Assembly: GCA_023053575.1 (NCBI GenBank)
Contig: JAKZAP010000007.1
Location: 11,933,508-11,997,507, forward strand
From: Branchinecta lynchi
Lineage: Eukaryota; Arthropoda; Branchiopoda; Anostraca; Branchinectidae
Direction of reading: 5' to 3'
Length of the DNA stretch: 64,000 nucleotides
Shown one piece after another: positions 54,801 to 57,800 of the stretch. A program made the position numbers and the translations under genes. The notes beneath the pieces were generated by a model. It did not search any database. It saw only the letters and a program-made list of their open reading frames with translations, and was not told the DNA's origin. Numbering within the stretch: position 1 is the stretch's first letter; every line of letters starts with the position of its first letter.

Positions 54801-57800
54801 GACTAATCTTGTCTCTAAAAAGGTAATCTTGTGTTTAATACGGATTAATCTTATCTCAATAGAAGTAAGACCAATCCCAGTAGCAAATACTGCAGTTAAC
54901 TTTAATCCTTACTCGGAAAAACCTTTTGTAATAGATATTCCTTCAGCCCAAGCTGACTGCGAATCATATTTGACGGTGCAAAACGAATATGTCAGCTACA
55001 TTTTATTAGAGAAATATAGCTCTAATAAAATGTAGCTTTTTACAGTGTAGGGACGTTGGGAATATGGGCGGCCTCCGACAAGACCAGCTTCACAACTCAA
55101 CCGCTGAACTTAAGCTAGAGAACAAACGTGATTTTTCTGTCCTCTCCTCTGACCAAGGTCGAGTTTCATGGTTAAGGAGTAAAATATCAGACATTGTAGA
55201 TATCAGACGATGCTGGACGATAATATCAGATAGACGATCTGCCATTGTTTTTACTATTTTTATTTATTTATATACACATATTCTGGGAATTGTTTGCCGT
55301 TGTAGTTGCTAAATACTCAAGGGTAGAAGCATACGCAGTTAAGCACATAGATGGTACCACAAATCCGAAAAGGAAACTTCCCAATATAAAATCGACTATA
55401 TAGTGAACAGAGGAAGAGATAACTATAGCATTTTTATCGGGTCTACAAGCCTACAAATAAGAGATAGGTAACTAGATTGTCGTATGTCATCCCTTTTCGT
55501 CGAAACTTTAAAGAGCGAATACTGTTGCCTCTCGTACTTTTGAAATTCCCTCTCGAGGTCTATTCTTAGTCTCACTGAGCGGCGAAAAAGTCAAGACTTC
55601 TTATTGCAAGTTTAGATAGTAAGTTTCTTTTGAGATGGCCATTATGGGTTCGGAATACATCTGTTCGTATTCGTAATCGTGCGATTAACGCATTGCGAGT
55701 GGCTAAAATCGAGGGGACTGCTCAAGACGTGCAGCTAGAGATTTTGCACATTTTTTTTTAAGCTGCGTTGTCTTTGCTGAGTTATTCGCCATACAGACAA
55801 CGTGGGTGAATGTGATGTTTGTGATACTCTTGTGTGTTGTCTTATGCTTGCGTTCTCTTCTATCGTGATTTCACTTTGTTGCTCATGGGCTTAAAAGTTG
55901 TATCGATAAATAAGTTATTTAACAGATTTCAAGATGGTTTTCTGGCAGGTTCTACGGCAGAATTTCTAGCTGATGGACGTGGTCACACGACTTTGGTTGG
56001 TAGCTGGATTATTTTCGGGTCGAAGGGGCTGGCCTTATTACCACTCTCGCACAATTGATGGGTTTAGAGGTGAACTTAGAACTCAAACTCACGACTCTCT
56101 CTCTGCTGAAAAGCGAACCACAATAGGCTATATTACTCTCATAAATAAAATATCTCGTATTTCACAAAGTATTATATATGAGACAAAGTGATAACCATCA
56201 CTTCCTTTTGTTTAAGTTGACCAAGTAATGAGACTGTACTATATTGGAAGATTAGACAAAACGAAACTGTTTAGAACTGTTTACATCATATCATCCACAC
56301 ATGCAACAAATTCCAATGCTATCTCAGGCCATGCGGACTTCCAAATAGGTGGCACAAAGGTGAAGAGAAAAGACTTACCAAGTATTGATGCTCATAAGAG
56401 GAATCGGAGCACATGTAAAAAACACTGTGACGAGAAGGAAGATCTTTCGTCCCCATACATCGGATAAGGCACCCACAAGAGGCGCACTCAAAAACGACAG
56501 CAACCCCTGGAAGAAAAGGATGCAAGTAACCTTGCTAAACAGATGAATTTACTTATTTTATTCAATTAGATGGAGATTAGATCAGAGCCTCATTTTTGTT
56601 GCATGCTGCAGGTCAACTTCTCGGCCGATTCCGGACTGATTCTTTCTACATCCGTTTTTGCACTGCAGCGCTTCCGAGGAAGACGGCAGCGCTTCTCGAG
56701 AATCACGGACTCGCTCCCCGGCCAAGCCCGTGCTTCCCTGCAAGGTGCTGCAGCGCTGCCGCTTCAACCAAGAAGAAAGTGAATCCAAAAACGCATATTA
56801 TGCAACAGCAAAGAAGTGCTTCAGCAGCGCTGCGGCAGCGCTATTGCAACAAAAACGAGGCTCAGATGGTGCTGCAATAACTTCCATTGAATGGCATTCT
56901 CACAATAAGAATATTTTTTCTGTCATTTACTTCCAGACGCATGCACATTACCAAAAACTTCTTAATCGAATTCTGCCCACACGGCTAGTCCAGTCACGCA
57001 TCGTACCCTAGTCTTGTTCCGTCGACCCTGATCGTATTGACTCGCACCACCCACAGTCCGCTTGTACAGCTCTTCCCCCGCATTTACAATTGCTTTTTCA
57101 AATGGGTCTATGTAATTCTTTGGTACCCGACAGCTTCATTTGTGGCACAGTCACTTCAGTTTTAAAACACTGTTGCTTGTAATCTCAGTAAAGTGTTTGA
57201 ATACGTTATTTTGCCATATCTGACTACACATATTAATTTCGGGGAAAATCAATTCGGTTTCCAACGAGGAATTAGCTGCCAACACGCTCATCGTGCTCTT
57301 GTTACTATCCTCAAAGATGCTTCTAAAAAAGGGCTTAAACTATATATTTGTGCGCTTGACAAGGCTTTTGATTCTATTGTTCACAGTCAAGCCCTCTTTG
57401 GTATATATTTAAAAGGAATCAATCCGTACTTCAGTTTTGGTACACAGATTCTTATCTGAGAATTAAATGCTCTGGTTCACCCCCTATGATCCAGTACGTC
57501 GGGCGTCAGGCAGGGGGTTGTATTCTCTCCGAGTACTTTCAAAATTTGCATTTCCCATATACTGTAAAAAAAAACTTCAACTTTCTTCATGGGTTTTTCT
57601 GATATTTCTTGCATTGCATAAGCTGACGATTTGCTGCTTATTTCACGATCTCACTCTTTCTCGTATGGTTTCTAAAGTTCATTGTCTTTCTCTCAAATCC
57701 GTATGTCTCTAGGCTAAGCGTTGATAAATGTGACAATCTCCATTCGTCTTCTTCTAACAGTAAACTCCTGGACCGTTTTAATTTTTGTATCCCTTGAGTG

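Noticed and set aside
56570..57011. Overlapping serine/alanine-rich frames on both strands
   Set aside because: Produced by GCAGCGCT palindromes of a GC-rich MITE.
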